Source of the DNA: Arthrobacter castelli DSM 16402 | GTDB taxonomy: Bacteria > Actinomycetota > Actinomycetes > Actinomycetales > Micrococcaceae | NCBI RefSeq assembly: GCF_000430705.1 | Contig: NZ_AUMN01000013.1 | Location: forward strand, 62,001-126,000 | Reading direction: 5' to 3' | DNA: 64,000 nucleotides | Shown: piece after piece, positions 47,938-55,497 of the stretch | Position numbering within the stretch: the stretch's first letter is position 1 | Layout: every line of letters begins with the position of its first letter | Notes under the pieces: generated by a model | What the model saw: the letters and a program-made list of their open reading frames with translations, nothing else | Database searches by the model: none | What the model was told of the DNA's origin: nothing | Position numbers and translations under genes: made by a program

Positions 47938-47988
47938 GCTACCGTTGGAGACGAAATATCCTTCGCACAGCGATTCCGAAGAGGACCC

Positions 47989-49188
47989 ATGCCATTCGAC
48001 CTGGAACAACTCCGTTCGCACTTTCCGTCGCTGGATTCAGGTATCGCCCACTTCGACGGGCCCGGCGGCACCCAGACCCCCGACGTCGTCGGACTGGCCA
48101 TCGCCTCGACGCTGACCGGTCCACTCTCCAACCGGGGACGCAATGCGGCGTCGGAGGTGAAGGCCGACGAGGCGGTGCTCCAGTTCCGCCGGGCCTTTGC
48201 CGATTTCCTCAACATGGACCGGCGGTCGGTGGTCTACGGCCGCAGTGCCACCCAACTGACCTACGACTTCTCCCGGCACCTGAGCCGGCAGTGGGGCCCG
48301 GGCGACGAAATCATCGTCACCCGGCTGGACCATGATTCGAACATCCGCCCCTGGGTGCAAGCCGCGGAGCGCCAGGGTGCGACGGTCCGCTGGGTCGGCT
48401 TCGATGCCGGCACCGCCGAACTGAACATGGACGAGCTGGAGCGGTCCCTCACCAGCCGCACCCGGCTGGCGGCGGTCACTGCGGCGTCGAACGTGCTGGG
48501 CACGATGCCCGACATCGCCGCCATCGCTGCGAAGGTGCACGACGCCGGCGCGCTGCTGTATGTCGACGGCGTCCACTACGCGGCGCACCACGCCGTCGAC
48601 CTGCAGGCTCTGGGCGCGGACTTCTTCGTCTGCTCGCCCTACAAGTTCCTCGGCCCGCATTGTGCCGTACTGGCCGCCGCGCCGTCGTTGCTGGAATCCA
48701 TCCAGCCCGACAAGCTGCTGCCCTCGACCAACATTGTCCCGGAGCGTTTCGAGTTCGGCACCCTGCCATACGAGATCATGGCCGGCGCGACGGCGGCCGT
48801 GGACTTCATCGCCTCCCTCGGCTCGGAAGGCTCCCGCCGCGAGCGGCTGGTGACCGCGTTCGAGTCCATCGAATCCCACGAGCAAACCCTGCAGGACGAA
48901 CTGGAGCGGGCGCTGGAGGCCATGCCCGGGGTCGTACTGCATTCTCTGGCCAAGGCACGCACCTCCACCATGCTGCTGACCTTTGAGGACCACACGGCCG
49001 GTGAAGTCGGCAGCTTCCTGGCGGGCCGGAACATTCTTGCCCCGGCCGGCCATTTCTACGCCATCGAGGCCTCCCGCGCACTGGGACTGGGCGACGACGG
49101 CGGGCTGCGGATCGGTCTGGCACCGTACACCTCGCGGCAGGACATCCGCCGCCTGATTGACGGCCTCGCCGAGTTTTTGCGCCAGTAG
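47989..49188 (+). CDS. Cysteine desulfurase-like class V aminotransferase (VC1184 type)
   Basis: This 399-residue PLP enzyme belongs to the cysteine desulfurase-like group named after VC1184 (TIGR01976). The PLP lysine lies in FFVCSPYKFLGPHCAVLAA, with GRSATQLTYDFSRHLSR and VTRLDHDSNIRPWVQ earlier and AVTAASNVLGTMPDI in the middle. The mobile loop cysteine of SufS/IscS is not evident, so desulfurase activity is uncertain. It begins at an ATG preceded by GAGGA. A PhoD-like gene follows after 17 bp. Confidence 0.88.
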   Translation: MPFDLEQLRSHFPSLDSGIAHFDGPGGTQTPDVVGLAIASTLTGPLSNRGRNAASEVKADEAVLQFRRAFADFLNMDRRSVVYGRSATQLTYDFSRHLSRQWGPGDEIIVTRLDHDSNIRPWVQAAERQGATVRWVGFDAGTAELNMDELERSLTSRTRLAAVTAASNVLGTMPDIAAIAAKVHDAGALLYVDGVHYAAHHAVDLQALGADFFVCSPYKFLGPHCAVLAAAPSLLESIQPDKLLPSTNIVPERFEFGTLPYEIMAGATAAVDFIASLGSEGSRRERLVTAFESIESHEQTLQDELERALEAMPGVVLHSLAKARTSTMLLTFEDHTAGEVGSFLAGRNILAPAGHFYAIEASRALGLGDDGGLRIGLAPYTSRQDIRRLIDGLAEFLRQ

Positions 49189-49205
49189 CCGCATACACTG
49201 AATCC

Positions 49206-50999
49206 ATGACGACACAGGAAGTCCCGGCGCTGGTGCTGGGACCGATGTTGCGCTACGTCGATGAAACGACGGCCACCATCTGGGTTGAAACCTCTGGCCC
49301 CGCCGAAGTCAGCATACTGGGGCACACCAGCGCCACCTTTGCCGTCGGGAGCCACCATTACGCGCTGGTGGTGGTCGATTCGCTGAGCGCCGGGGCCGAC
49401 GTCGAATACTCAGTCGCGCTTGACGGCACAACAGTGTGGCCGCAACCTGACGATGCCCGCCCCGCGCCGCGGATCCGCACGCTGGAGCCCGGCCGGGAAC
49501 TGGACATCGTTTTCGGTTCCTGCCGCATCGGCCGCCCGAACATAGAACCTTGGATCCTGGACCCTGGTACAGCTGACGATGCGGTGGGCGTGGACGCACT
49601 GCTTGCCTTGGCCTTGCGGTTGCGGCGGAACCCGGGGCAGCTGCCGGATCTGCTGCTGATGCTCGGAGATCAGATCTACGCCGACAAGCCGGTTTCGCCC
49701 CGGGCCCTCGACACCATGGACCGTCCGCGGCCGCCCGGAACGCCACCGCCGGACGCTGCCGCCAATTTTGAACAGTTCGCCTGGCTCCACCAGCACAACT
49801 GGTCCCAACCTGATGTCCGCTGGCTGCTGTCCACCGTCCCCTCGGCCATGATTTTCGATGACCACGAAGTGCAGAACCACTGGAACATTTCGGCCCGATG
49901 GCGCCAGCACGTCATGCAGGAGACGGGATGGGCCGAAAGGATCACCGGCGCCTACCTGGCATATTGGCTCTACCAGCACATGGGGAACCTGCCGCCGTCG
50001 GCCCTGGAAGAAGAAGGGCTGTGGCCGGCACTGCTCGCTTCACCGGACGGCGAGCGCAGGTTGCGGGAGTTCGCCGCCCACGCCGACGATGAGGTCAATG
50101 GCACCAAACGTTCGCGGTGGAGCTATTGCCGGCAACTGGGACGCACGCGGCTGGTGATGCTCGATACCCGCTCCGGGCGAGTGCTGGAGAATGGCCGGCG
50201 GAGTATGCTCGGCGACGCCGAATGGGACATCGTCGAACAATGGCTCCGCGGCGATTGCGATCACTTGCTGATCGGCTCGTCACTGCCCTTCCTGCTTGAA
50301 CGGTCCGTGCACCACGTCGAGGCCTGGAATGAAGCCGTCGCTGAGGGCATGTGGGGCGAACGCGCGGCGCGCTGGGGCGAACGCATTCGGATCGTGGGGA
50401 ATCTGGAGCACTGGGCGGCCTTCCAGCGTTCCTTCCGCCGGCTCTCGGACGCGGTGGGTGAAGTGGCCACCGGCCGTCGCGGCGCTGCTCCCGCCACGGT
50501 GATGGTGCTTTCCGGGGACGTGCACCATTCCTACGTGGCCCACGTCGACCGCCCCGCGGGCCGACTGCCGGTTGTGCAGCTGGTCAGTTCGCCGCTGCGC
50601 AGCCACTATCCAAGCATGCTGAAGCAGGCGTTCATTATCGCCGATTCGCGGTTTGCCCGGTTGCTGGGCCGTATCTTGACGACTATCGCCGGTCTCCCGC
50701 CCCATCCGCTGAAATGGAGGGTCACCGCCGGACCGCTGTTTGGCAACCATATCGCGTCGCTGCGGCTCAGTCCGCGGGCCGGAGTACTGCGGATGGAACG
50801 GGCCCGGCAGCACAAGGGCGCGGCGGTGCTCCAGTTGGTCCACCAGGAAACCATCGGCACTGACGAGGCCGGCCGCGCGTTCAGGACGGAGGCCGACACC
50901 TCCCGTTCGGAAGGAGCGCTACTCCTCGGTCGCCGCCTGCTGGGCAGTGGTATCGACAAGCTGAGGAACATCCGCCCCGGCCCGCCGGATAATGGCTGA
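49206..50999 (+). CDS. Alkaline phosphatase D (PhoD)-like metallophosphatase
   Basis: This 597-residue protein has an N-terminal fibronectin-like DUF7800-type domain (about 1-95) and a PhoD metallophosphatase core. Metal-site blocks are FGSCRIG, LLLMLGDQIYADKP, MIFDDHEVQNHWN, LLIGSSLPFLLE and VLSGDVHHSYVAH. No signal peptide is visible, so it seems cytoplasmic, unlike classical secreted PhoD. It may cleave phosphodiesters or phosphoesters. It follows the aminotransferase gene closely and ends 45 bp before a dispersed palindrome. Confidence 0.87.
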   Translation: MTTQEVPALVLGPMLRYVDETTATIWVETSGPAEVSILGHTSATFAVGSHHYALVVVDSLSAGADVEYSVALDGTTVWPQPDDARPAPRIRTLEPGRELDIVFGSCRIGRPNIEPWILDPGTADDAVGVDALLALALRLRRNPGQLPDLLLMLGDQIYADKPVSPRALDTMDRPRPPGTPPPDAAANFEQFAWLHQHNWSQPDVRWLLSTVPSAMIFDDHEVQNHWNISARWRQHVMQETGWAERITGAYLAYWLYQHMGNLPPSALEEEGLWPALLASPDGERRLREFAAHADDEVNGTKRSRWSYCRQLGRTRLVMLDTRSGRVLENGRRSMLGDAEWDIVEQWLRGDCDHLLIGSSLPFLLERSVHHVEAWNEAVAEGMWGERAARWGERIRIVGNLEHWAAFQRSFRRLSDAVGEVATGRRGAAPATVMVLSGDVHHSYVAHVDRPAGRLPVVQLVSSPLRSHYPSMLKQAFIIADSRFARLLGRILTTIAGLPPHPLKWRVTAGPLFGNHIASLRLSPRAGVLRMERARQHKGAAVLQLVHQETIGTDEAGRAFRTEADTSRSEGALLLGRRLLGSGIDKLRNIRPGPPDNG

Positions 51000-51043
51000 C
51001 ACCGAGGCCTACGAACCGTCCCATTCCGCGGGGAAACGAAAAT

Positions 51044-51101
51044 GCTCCGGTATGGGACAAATAACCGGCGGCGCCGGCGGCAGGATGTCCCAAAGCGGAG
51101 C
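51044..51101. repeat. Palindromic dispersed element, copy 2
   Basis: Left arm GCTCCGGTATGGGACA (51044-51059) and right arm TGTCCCAAAGCGGAGC (51086-51101) pair with two mismatches around a GC-rich loop with CCGGCGGCGCCGGCGG. The element is the inverted relative of 13110-13165 and again sits just after a gene's 3' end. Confidence 0.78.
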
Positions 51102-51188
51102 GGCGCCGACGGCACGGCGACTGCTCCCGGTGGAAACGCCATCTGACACCGCTGGTAACAGTCCGGACCGCGGTTTTTCGTGGAGCCC

Positions 51189-51225
51189 CCTGCCGGATTC
51201 GAACCGGCGACCTGCTGTTTACAAG
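51189..51225. other. Left attachment-site core (displaced tRNA-Thr 3' half)
   Basis: The 37 bases from CCTGCCGG to GTTTACAAG are identical to 60703-60739 and correspond to the tRNA from the anticodon loop to the acceptor stem. Just outside, the acceptor reads GAGCCCCC instead of GAGCCTCC, a single change that still allows G-U pairing. This is the displaced original tRNA end. Confidence 0.93.
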
Positions 51226-51343
51226 GAAACTCGGGGCGATAACCTGCCATAACCGTTAGGGGTCACTTCCGCTTGCTGGTGCGGATTTTCGAGGGTGCGG
51301 GTCACCGCCCGTAACCGTGAAATTCCAGCTAAAACCGCCAGAG

Positions 51344-51366
51344 TGCACAAACAATTGCACAAACAA
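51344..51366 (+). repeat. Tandem integrase arm-type sites, left end
   Basis: TGCACAAACAA occurs twice with a 12-bp period (51344-51354 and 51356-51366), about 120 bp inside the left core. The same motif recurs near the right core. Arm-type integrase binding is inferred from this symmetry. Confidence 0.65.
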
Positions 51367-51486
51367 AGAGGGCCACAGTCAGACCCTATTTACTGACCGT
51401 AGCCCTCTCTGCGTCTACCCGGTTATCAGCCGGGAGACTGCCCAACTACTACCTGATCCCCCTGCCATATGGGCAGGGGCTTTATT
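51367..51486 (+). terminator. Hairpin cluster at the left end of the element
   Basis: Three stem-loops follow one another: AGAGGGC/GCCCTCT (51367-51408, with an inner GTCAG/CTGAC), CCCGG/CCGGG (51418-51434), and CCCCTGCC/GGCAGGGG (51459-51479) followed by CTTTATT on the plus strand. The last looks like a terminator acting against transcription entering from the host side; the first two may stop the capsid transcript. No gene is seen in 51226-51525. Confidence 0.6.
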
Positions 51487-51525
51487 GCCGCCGCCCTGCC
51501 CCAACTGGACGGCGGCAAGTCTCGC

Positions 51526-52368
51526 TTACGCTGCCGAGAGCGTGATCTTCTGGAGCGCGGCCTCATGCGGGAAGCCGAAGCCAACACGCATGATCGCACG
51601 GATCGCGGTACGGTCCGAAGTGAAGTAGGCCGACTTATCAATCTTCAGATCAACATCGTTGCGGCGGACCACAACAGAGCGCAGCTTGGGCAGACCCCAA
51701 ATGGTCCCGGCGGTCACTGCCGGCGACACCAGCAGCGGCACGCCCTGCAATAGCCGGCGGGATGCGCTGGTCGGATCGGCGGCCAGCAACGGCTTATTGC
51801 TGGTGTCCGACTCTTTGAGTTGTGCCAGGATGAGCGCGTCGGCCGGGTTGGCGACAAAGTTGTTCACGTTCAAGCCGAGCCCTTCAGCGTTCGAGGTGGC
51901 TTCTGCGAACGGGTCCAGGTTGGCCCACGCGGTGCCGGGATCGACGGCGGTAACTCCGGTCAAGTCTTCCAGCCCGTCCGGCTGCACCGGGTCACTGCCC
52001 TTGGAACCGAAGAAAGCCGCATCGAGTTTGCGGCCAATGTCGCGGGTCAGCCCGTCACCAATGACGCTTGCCGCTGCCGGGTCTGTGTCGTCGGCCGACT
52101 CGTTGGACAGCACAGTCAGGCCGGCCAGCTTCGCCGGGGTTACCGCGATATCATCCACGGTCGGATCGGATGCGCCGATTTCCTCGTTTTCCGCATACCA
52201 GCCGGCCGTAGGGTCAGCCATGACACGCGGGATGCGGGTAACAGTGGCGCTGGTGGGCAGAAGTGTTGACGACTGGATGGCGACAGAAGCGGCCTCCACC
52301 GGCCGGACAATCAAGTCTTCGATCTGGTCCGGGGAAATTGCGACAACGTTTGATGTTGAAATAGCCAT
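51526..52368 (-). CDS. HK97-fold major capsid protein
   Basis: This 280-residue protein has the order of an HK97 capsid subunit: N-arm and E-loop region (RIPRVMADPTAGWYAENEE), the conserved VTPAKLAGLTVLSNE spine, a middle A-domain (LNVNNFVANPADALILAQL) and the C-terminal P-domain with FGFPHEAALQKITL. It lacks an N-terminal scaffolding (delta) extension, agreeing with the separate scaffold gene upstream and the lack of a protease. AAGGAGG before the ATG at 52368 sets the start; the frame is open 25 codons further. It should form the shell of a small particle. It has its own promoter. Confidence 0.9.
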   Translation of the reverse strand: MAISTSNVVAISPDQIEDLIVRPVEAASVAIQSSTLLPTSATVTRIPRVMADPTAGWYAENEEIGASDPTVDDIAVTPAKLAGLTVLSNESADDTDPAAASVIGDGLTRDIGRKLDAAFFGSKGSDPVQPDGLEDLTGVTAVDPGTAWANLDPFAEATSNAEGLGLNVNNFVANPADALILAQLKESDTSNKPLLAADPTSASRRLLQGVPLLVSPAVTAGTIWGLPKLRSVVVRRNDVDLKIDKSAYFTSDRTAIRAIMRVGFGFPHEAALQKITLSAA

Positions 52369-52453
52369 GAGAAAAGCCTCCTTATAAGGCAATCGAAAGT
52401 AAGCCGTAACGAATACGGCGGGAATTACTCGACTGCCCCACATGGAGGCTGTG

Positions 52454-52507
52454 CGGTGAGCGGTGCAAGACCGGCTCTATTTGTAGTCTAGCACCACTCA
52501 CCGTCAA
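52454..52507 (-). promoter_or_regulatory. Capsid gene promoter enclosed by a 13-bp inverted repeat
   Basis: On the minus strand TTGACG (52502-52507) and TACAAA (52480-52485) form a promoter with a 16-bp spacer, about 110 bp before the capsid start. CGGTGAGCGGTGC (52454-52466) and GCACCACTCACCG (52491-52503) are inverted complements with one mismatch and straddle the -10. A regulator binding both arms could control late expression. Confidence 0.65.
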
Positions 52508-52536
52508 TTTGTTGTGCAACTGACCTAAGCGCCCGA

Positions 52537-52623
52537 GGGTACGCGATTTTGCGTACCCCGGCCTTGGGGGTGCAGTTCTCGCACACCCTTTTGCAGGACG
52601 TTGGTACTCGCTCAGCGAGTACC
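52537..52623 (-). terminator. Three consecutive hairpins between scaffold and capsid genes
   Basis: Stems GGTACTCGC/GCGAGTACC (52603-52623), GGGTG/CACCC (52568-52588) and GGGTACGC/GCGTACCC (52537-52558) follow the scaffold stop by 3 bases. They probably end the early transcript before the capsid promoter, although so many in a row could also serve RNA processing or packaging. Confidence 0.65.
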
Positions 52624-52626
52624 CTC

Positions 52627-53091
52627 TTACCTGAGCACGTCGCCCCAGGACGCCTCCGGCTTCACGTTGCCCTCACCGGAACCGCCGACACGATCCGTTC
52701 CCGTCTGCATCGGCGGCCGCTGGAAATAATGCGGCTTCGACTGCTTCAGCTCCTCCAGCGCGGCCGTGGCCTTCTCCTGGTCCACCTGCCCGGACTCATC
52801 CAACAACTCGGAGACGTCCAGACTGCCGGCGACGTCATCGACAGCAGAATCCAGCACCCGCTGAGACTTCGCGAAATCCGAAAAAGCGGACTTCTGATAC
52901 CCGCCCACAGTCTCCGAGAGCTTATCCCGCTCCGCCTCCGTGTCCCGTAGCTTCGTCCGGTAAGTGGCCTCAGCCTTACGCTTGTCCCTCACCATCGCTA
53001 CCAGCTTCTCCGGCGGCAACTGCAACAGCTGATCGTCCGAAGTCTCGTCGGTCTGTTCGGTCTCTTCCTGGTTCTCTACTTGCTCAGTCAT
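52627..53091 (-). CDS. Scaffold-like capsid assembly protein
   Basis: This 154-residue protein has the profile of a phage scaffold: an acidic, Gln/Glu/Thr-rich N-terminus (about 1-20), a long helix likely to form a coiled coil (VRDKRKAEATYRTKLRDTEAE and on, about 34-65), a second helical part (VDQEKATAALEELKQ) and a basic Gly-rich tail. It lies directly upstream of the capsid gene, the usual scaffold place, and 2 bp after the terminase nuclease gene. Sequence identity with a named family is not certain; position and composition carry the call. Confidence 0.75.
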   Translation of the reverse strand: MTEQVENQEETEQTDETSDDQLLQLPPEKLVAMVRDKRKAEATYRTKLRDTEAERDKLSETVGGYQKSAFSDFAKSQRVLDSAVDDVAGSLDVSELLDESGQVDQEKATAALEELKQSKPHYFQRPPMQTGTDRVGGSGEGNVKPEASWGDVLR

Positions 53092-53093
53092 TG

Positions 53094-53771
53094 TTATTTA
53101 CCTCCAACAAGGGTTAGTGGATTCTCAATTACATCTGGACGGCCAAACGGGTTATTCCCATACAACGCAAGCGCAAGAGCGCTCACCAGATCGCCGTGAC
53201 CGTCACCGGCCGACCTCTGATAATCGAACTGCTCCCGCCCGTTCTGCGTGATCTTCAAACGGAAATTCGTCAGCTCCTTCTCCAGCGACTCACCCAACGG
53301 CAGACCCTGGGCAACCTTCAGCCGGCCAAGCTGCAGCGGCGCCTGAATCGCCGCCATCAAATCCTGCTTCGGGATATTCCAGCCGGACGCCTCCCTACCG
53401 CCCGTCACCGTGACACCAATCGGCCAATACGCGCCCAAATCATCCTCATCATGCGCCTGGTAAAACATGTCCATCACAGCCCGGCCTACGCCCGTCCCAT
53501 CGACATACAACAGCCCACCGGCCCGCATCTGCGGCGAGCGCATAAACGCCGCCACATCAGACACGATCGACGGGTACGGGGTGCCCAACTCCCAACGGCG
53601 CAACTGCCGAACATGCTTCTCCTCCACCAGATGCTCCTGGTATACGCCCGGCTGCCGGTGCCACTGGCCCATCGTTATATATTGCGGTAGAACAAAGACC
53701 CGTTCAGTGACCACCAAAGCGGAAAAATCCGCCGCGCTGCCCAAATCGAGCCCAACAGTAAAACAAGCCAT
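53094..53771 (-). CDS. Large terminase, nuclease domain as a separate protein
   Basis: This 225-residue protein is the RNase H-fold nuclease half of TerL, which cuts concatemeric DNA during packaging. Three acidic positions match the catalytic set: D9 in VGLDLGSAADFSAL, D91 in LLYVDGTGVGRAV and D194 in GDGHGDLVSALALALYG. No ATPase motifs are present; they are in the adjacent gene. The ATG overlaps the ATPase stop by one base (TAATG), with GGAGG 7 bases upstream, so this is a true gene fission with coupled translation and not a frameshift. Confidence 0.87.
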   Translation of the reverse strand: MACFTVGLDLGSAADFSALVVTERVFVLPQYITMGQWHRQPGVYQEHLVEEKHVRQLRRWELGTPYPSIVSDVAAFMRSPQMRAGGLLYVDGTGVGRAVMDMFYQAHDEDDLGAYWPIGVTVTGGREASGWNIPKQDLMAAIQAPLQLGRLKVAQGLPLGESLEKELTNFRLKITQNGREQFDYQRSAGDGHGDLVSALALALYGNNPFGRPDVIENPLTLVGGK

Positions 53772-54526
53772 TATGCGACCTCCAAATCCAAGGGTGTAAT
53801 GCCCGGCGCGAAAGCCGCCCGGACTGATTCCGTGCTGAAAAGCTGATTGTCTGTATCCCCGAACTCACATTCGTAATCCGAAGCGAACGTGAACGAGCCG
53901 AGCGACGCCCGAACCTCCGCTATCCGCTCCGGGGTGTACTGCGCCGACTCGTAGACCGTGACCTTATGCCGCTCCCAGCCATTCAAAGCGTCCTCGTGCC
54001 TGTCGTAGAACCAGCCCCGCTTACCAAACGGCGTGCTCAAAGCAAGCAAGACGCCATCAGACGCCACCATCGGCAGGACAGAAGCGAACACGTCGTCATC
54101 AATCCGGGACGCCTCATCCAAAATCAGCAGCTTGACGCCAGCGAAGCCACGAATACCGCCCTCACTCCCAGGCAGAGACACCACGCGGGAGCCGTTACTG
54201 AGTCCCATTTCCGAAGTGTTGTCACGCTTGAGCCGCGGCTGACCGCTCATTGCCTTATAGAGCGCCGATACGCGGTGCAGCATCTCGTCTGACTGCCGCT
54301 GCGTAGGGCTGACGATCAACACATCACGGCCAGGATTGAATAAGGCGGCGTGCAGGGCCTTGACGCTCGTCGTCGTAGTCTTCCCCACCTGCCGGGCACA
54401 CAACACCAGCCCGCGCCTGGCTTGGGACCGTAGCAGGGTGGACTGCCACGGCTCCGGCTCAAACCTAAGCGACTCCGCAAAGCGCACCGGGTCCAGCGCC
54501 GCCGCCATCGACTCCGCAAGACTCAC
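53771..54526 (-). CDS. Large terminase, ATPase domain as a separate protein
   Basis: This 251-residue protein is the motor half of TerL. It has the adenine region EPEPWQSTLLR, Walker A CARQVGKTT with K49, the helicase-like VLIVSPTQRQSDEM, Walker B LLILDEA with D137 and E138, and the coupling motif STP at 164-166. It ends after YECEFGDTDNQLFSTESVRAA-type text, just where the nuclease domain would begin in a one-piece TerL. Its ATG overlaps the preceding small HTH gene (ATGA). It would drive DNA into a prohead through a portal, which this element does not seem to encode. Confidence 0.9.
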   Translation of the reverse strand: MSLAESMAAALDPVRFAESLRFEPEPWQSTLLRSQARRGLVLCARQVGKTTTTSVKALHAALFNPGRDVLIVSPTQRQSDEMLHRVSALYKAMSGQPRLKRDNTSEMGLSNGSRVVSLPGSEGGIRGFAGVKLLILDEASRIDDDVFASVLPMVASDGVLLALSTPFGKRGWFYDRHEDALNGWERHKVTVYESAQYTPERIAEVRASLGSFTFASDYECEFGDTDNQLFSTESVRAAFAPGITPLDLEVA

Positions 54527-54747
54527 GCCTCCACCTCCATCGTCTCGATCAGCTTGGAAGTGGGCCGGGTATAGGTTTTGCCATCCATGCCCTGCACCGG
54601 CTCGGCGGGTTCTTCAGGTGATGCAAATGCATCACGTCCCACGTCGCGGGTAACTGTCGCTTGATTCGCTCCCACTATTGGAGCAATTGCCCTAGTGCTC
54701 ATTCCCTCGCTGGACAGCAGGGACACCATTTCCTGCCGTTGCATCAT
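54523..54747 (-). CDS. Small helix-turn-helix phage-type protein
   Basis: This 74-residue protein has an N-terminal helix-turn-helix (MVSLLSSEGMSTRAIAPI and VGANQATVTRDV, about residues 7-36) followed by the GMDGKTYTRPT segment seen in actinophage DNA-binding proteins. It could recognise the packaging site together with the neighbouring terminase genes. The frame extends upstream, but two adjacent ATGs at 54747/54744 coincide with the stop of the preceding gene, and homology begins there. It overlaps neighbours on both sides by 4 bases. Confidence 0.7.
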   Translation of the reverse strand: MMQRQEMVSLLSSEGMSTRAIAPIVGANQATVTRDVGRDAFASPEEPAEPVQGMDGKTYTRPTSKLIETMEVEA

Positions 54748-55259
54748 GCCTCGACCTCCCCCATATCCTCCAGAGCGCCAGCCACAGCCACGCGGGCATC
54801 CGGGAACGGGGCCAGGGCCTCCAGCATCCGACCTTGGATAGCCAGCCACTCCGGCGACGACTGGACATTTAGGACGTTCACCTGCGGGCGTTCATCCAAC
54901 TCCCCGGACAACTTCGCCAAAAGCTCCACAGTCGCCCTGAGTTCCTTGATGGCTCCCAGGGCAAGCTGCCCCTGCCCCGCTTCCTCTGCGGCCTCCAGAA
55001 TGCGCTGTGCCTTGCTATAGAGTTCCTCTGCACGGTCGGACGCCTTCACCGCTCCCTGAGTCTCCCGGCGGGTGGCCACAGCCTTCAGTGCTGCCGATAG
55101 GTGGCGTTCCCGGTGCCGGCGTACTGAATCCTTGGACATGCCGAACTTCTCAGCAGTGCCCAGGTTGGAAGCACCGCCGGCCAACTGCCTGTCAATCTCC
55201 GGCCTGTCGTGATGCCGGCACACTGTGCATCTCGGTTCAGCCACAGTGGACCCCCTCAC
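54744..55259 (-). CDS. Terminase small-subunit candidate (zinc and HTH protein)
   Basis: This 171-residue protein starts with a CRHHDRPEIDRQL segment in which C12, C15 and nearby histidines could bind zinc, followed by a helix-turn-helix (NLGTAEKFGMSKDSVRRHRERH). Helices from about residue 75 to 125 (AEELYSKAQRILEAAEEA, AIKELRATVELLAKLSGEL) could form the oligomer. This layout and the position two genes before TerL fit a small terminase subunit, as annotated in other actinobacterial prophages. It overlaps the next gene by 4 bases. Confidence 0.65.
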   Translation of the reverse strand: MRGSTVAEPRCTVCRHHDRPEIDRQLAGGASNLGTAEKFGMSKDSVRRHRERHLSAALKAVATRRETQGAVKASDRAEELYSKAQRILEAAEEAGQGQLALGAIKELRATVELLAKLSGELDERPQVNVLNVQSSPEWLAIQGRMLEALAPFPDARVAVAGALEDMGEVEA

Positions 55260-55497
55260 GCCGTAGCTCTTCTACCTCAGCCCTGAGGATTTGCACCTCA
55301 CTGGATAGTTCCTGGTTGCGCTGCTGTTCCGCCCGCAACCATGCGCGCCTGTGAGCGCACTCATCGCGCAAATTGCGCACATACTCGCGGATACCTGAGA
55401 TGTGGCGGGGATGGCCATTTGACAGGGCTATCAGCGCTTGCTTATATGCGATGGCCGACGCCTCCCGGCCAAGCCTCCCGCGCACTTTTGCGCTCAT
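55237..55497 (-). CDS. Hypothetical coiled-coil protein of the element
   Basis: This 86-residue protein is basic at the N-terminus (VRGRLGREASAIAYKQAL) and has a long charged helix towards the C-terminus (WLRAEQQRNQELSSEVQILR and beyond) with heptad-like leucines. I do not recognise it. It overlaps the small-terminase candidate by 23 bases and the preceding gene by 4, so it belongs to the same coupled operon. Confidence 0.55.
   Translation of the reverse strand: MSAKVRGRLGREASAIAYKQALIALSNGHPRHISGIREYVRNLRDECAHRRAWLRAEQQRNQELSSEVQILRAEVEELRREGVHCG

Noticed and set aside
50992-51252. An 86-codon plus-strand frame crossing the left attachment core
   Set aside because: It spans the dispersed palindrome and the att site, and has no homology or ribosome site. 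Its last codons only mark what the integrase tail would become in the excised circle.
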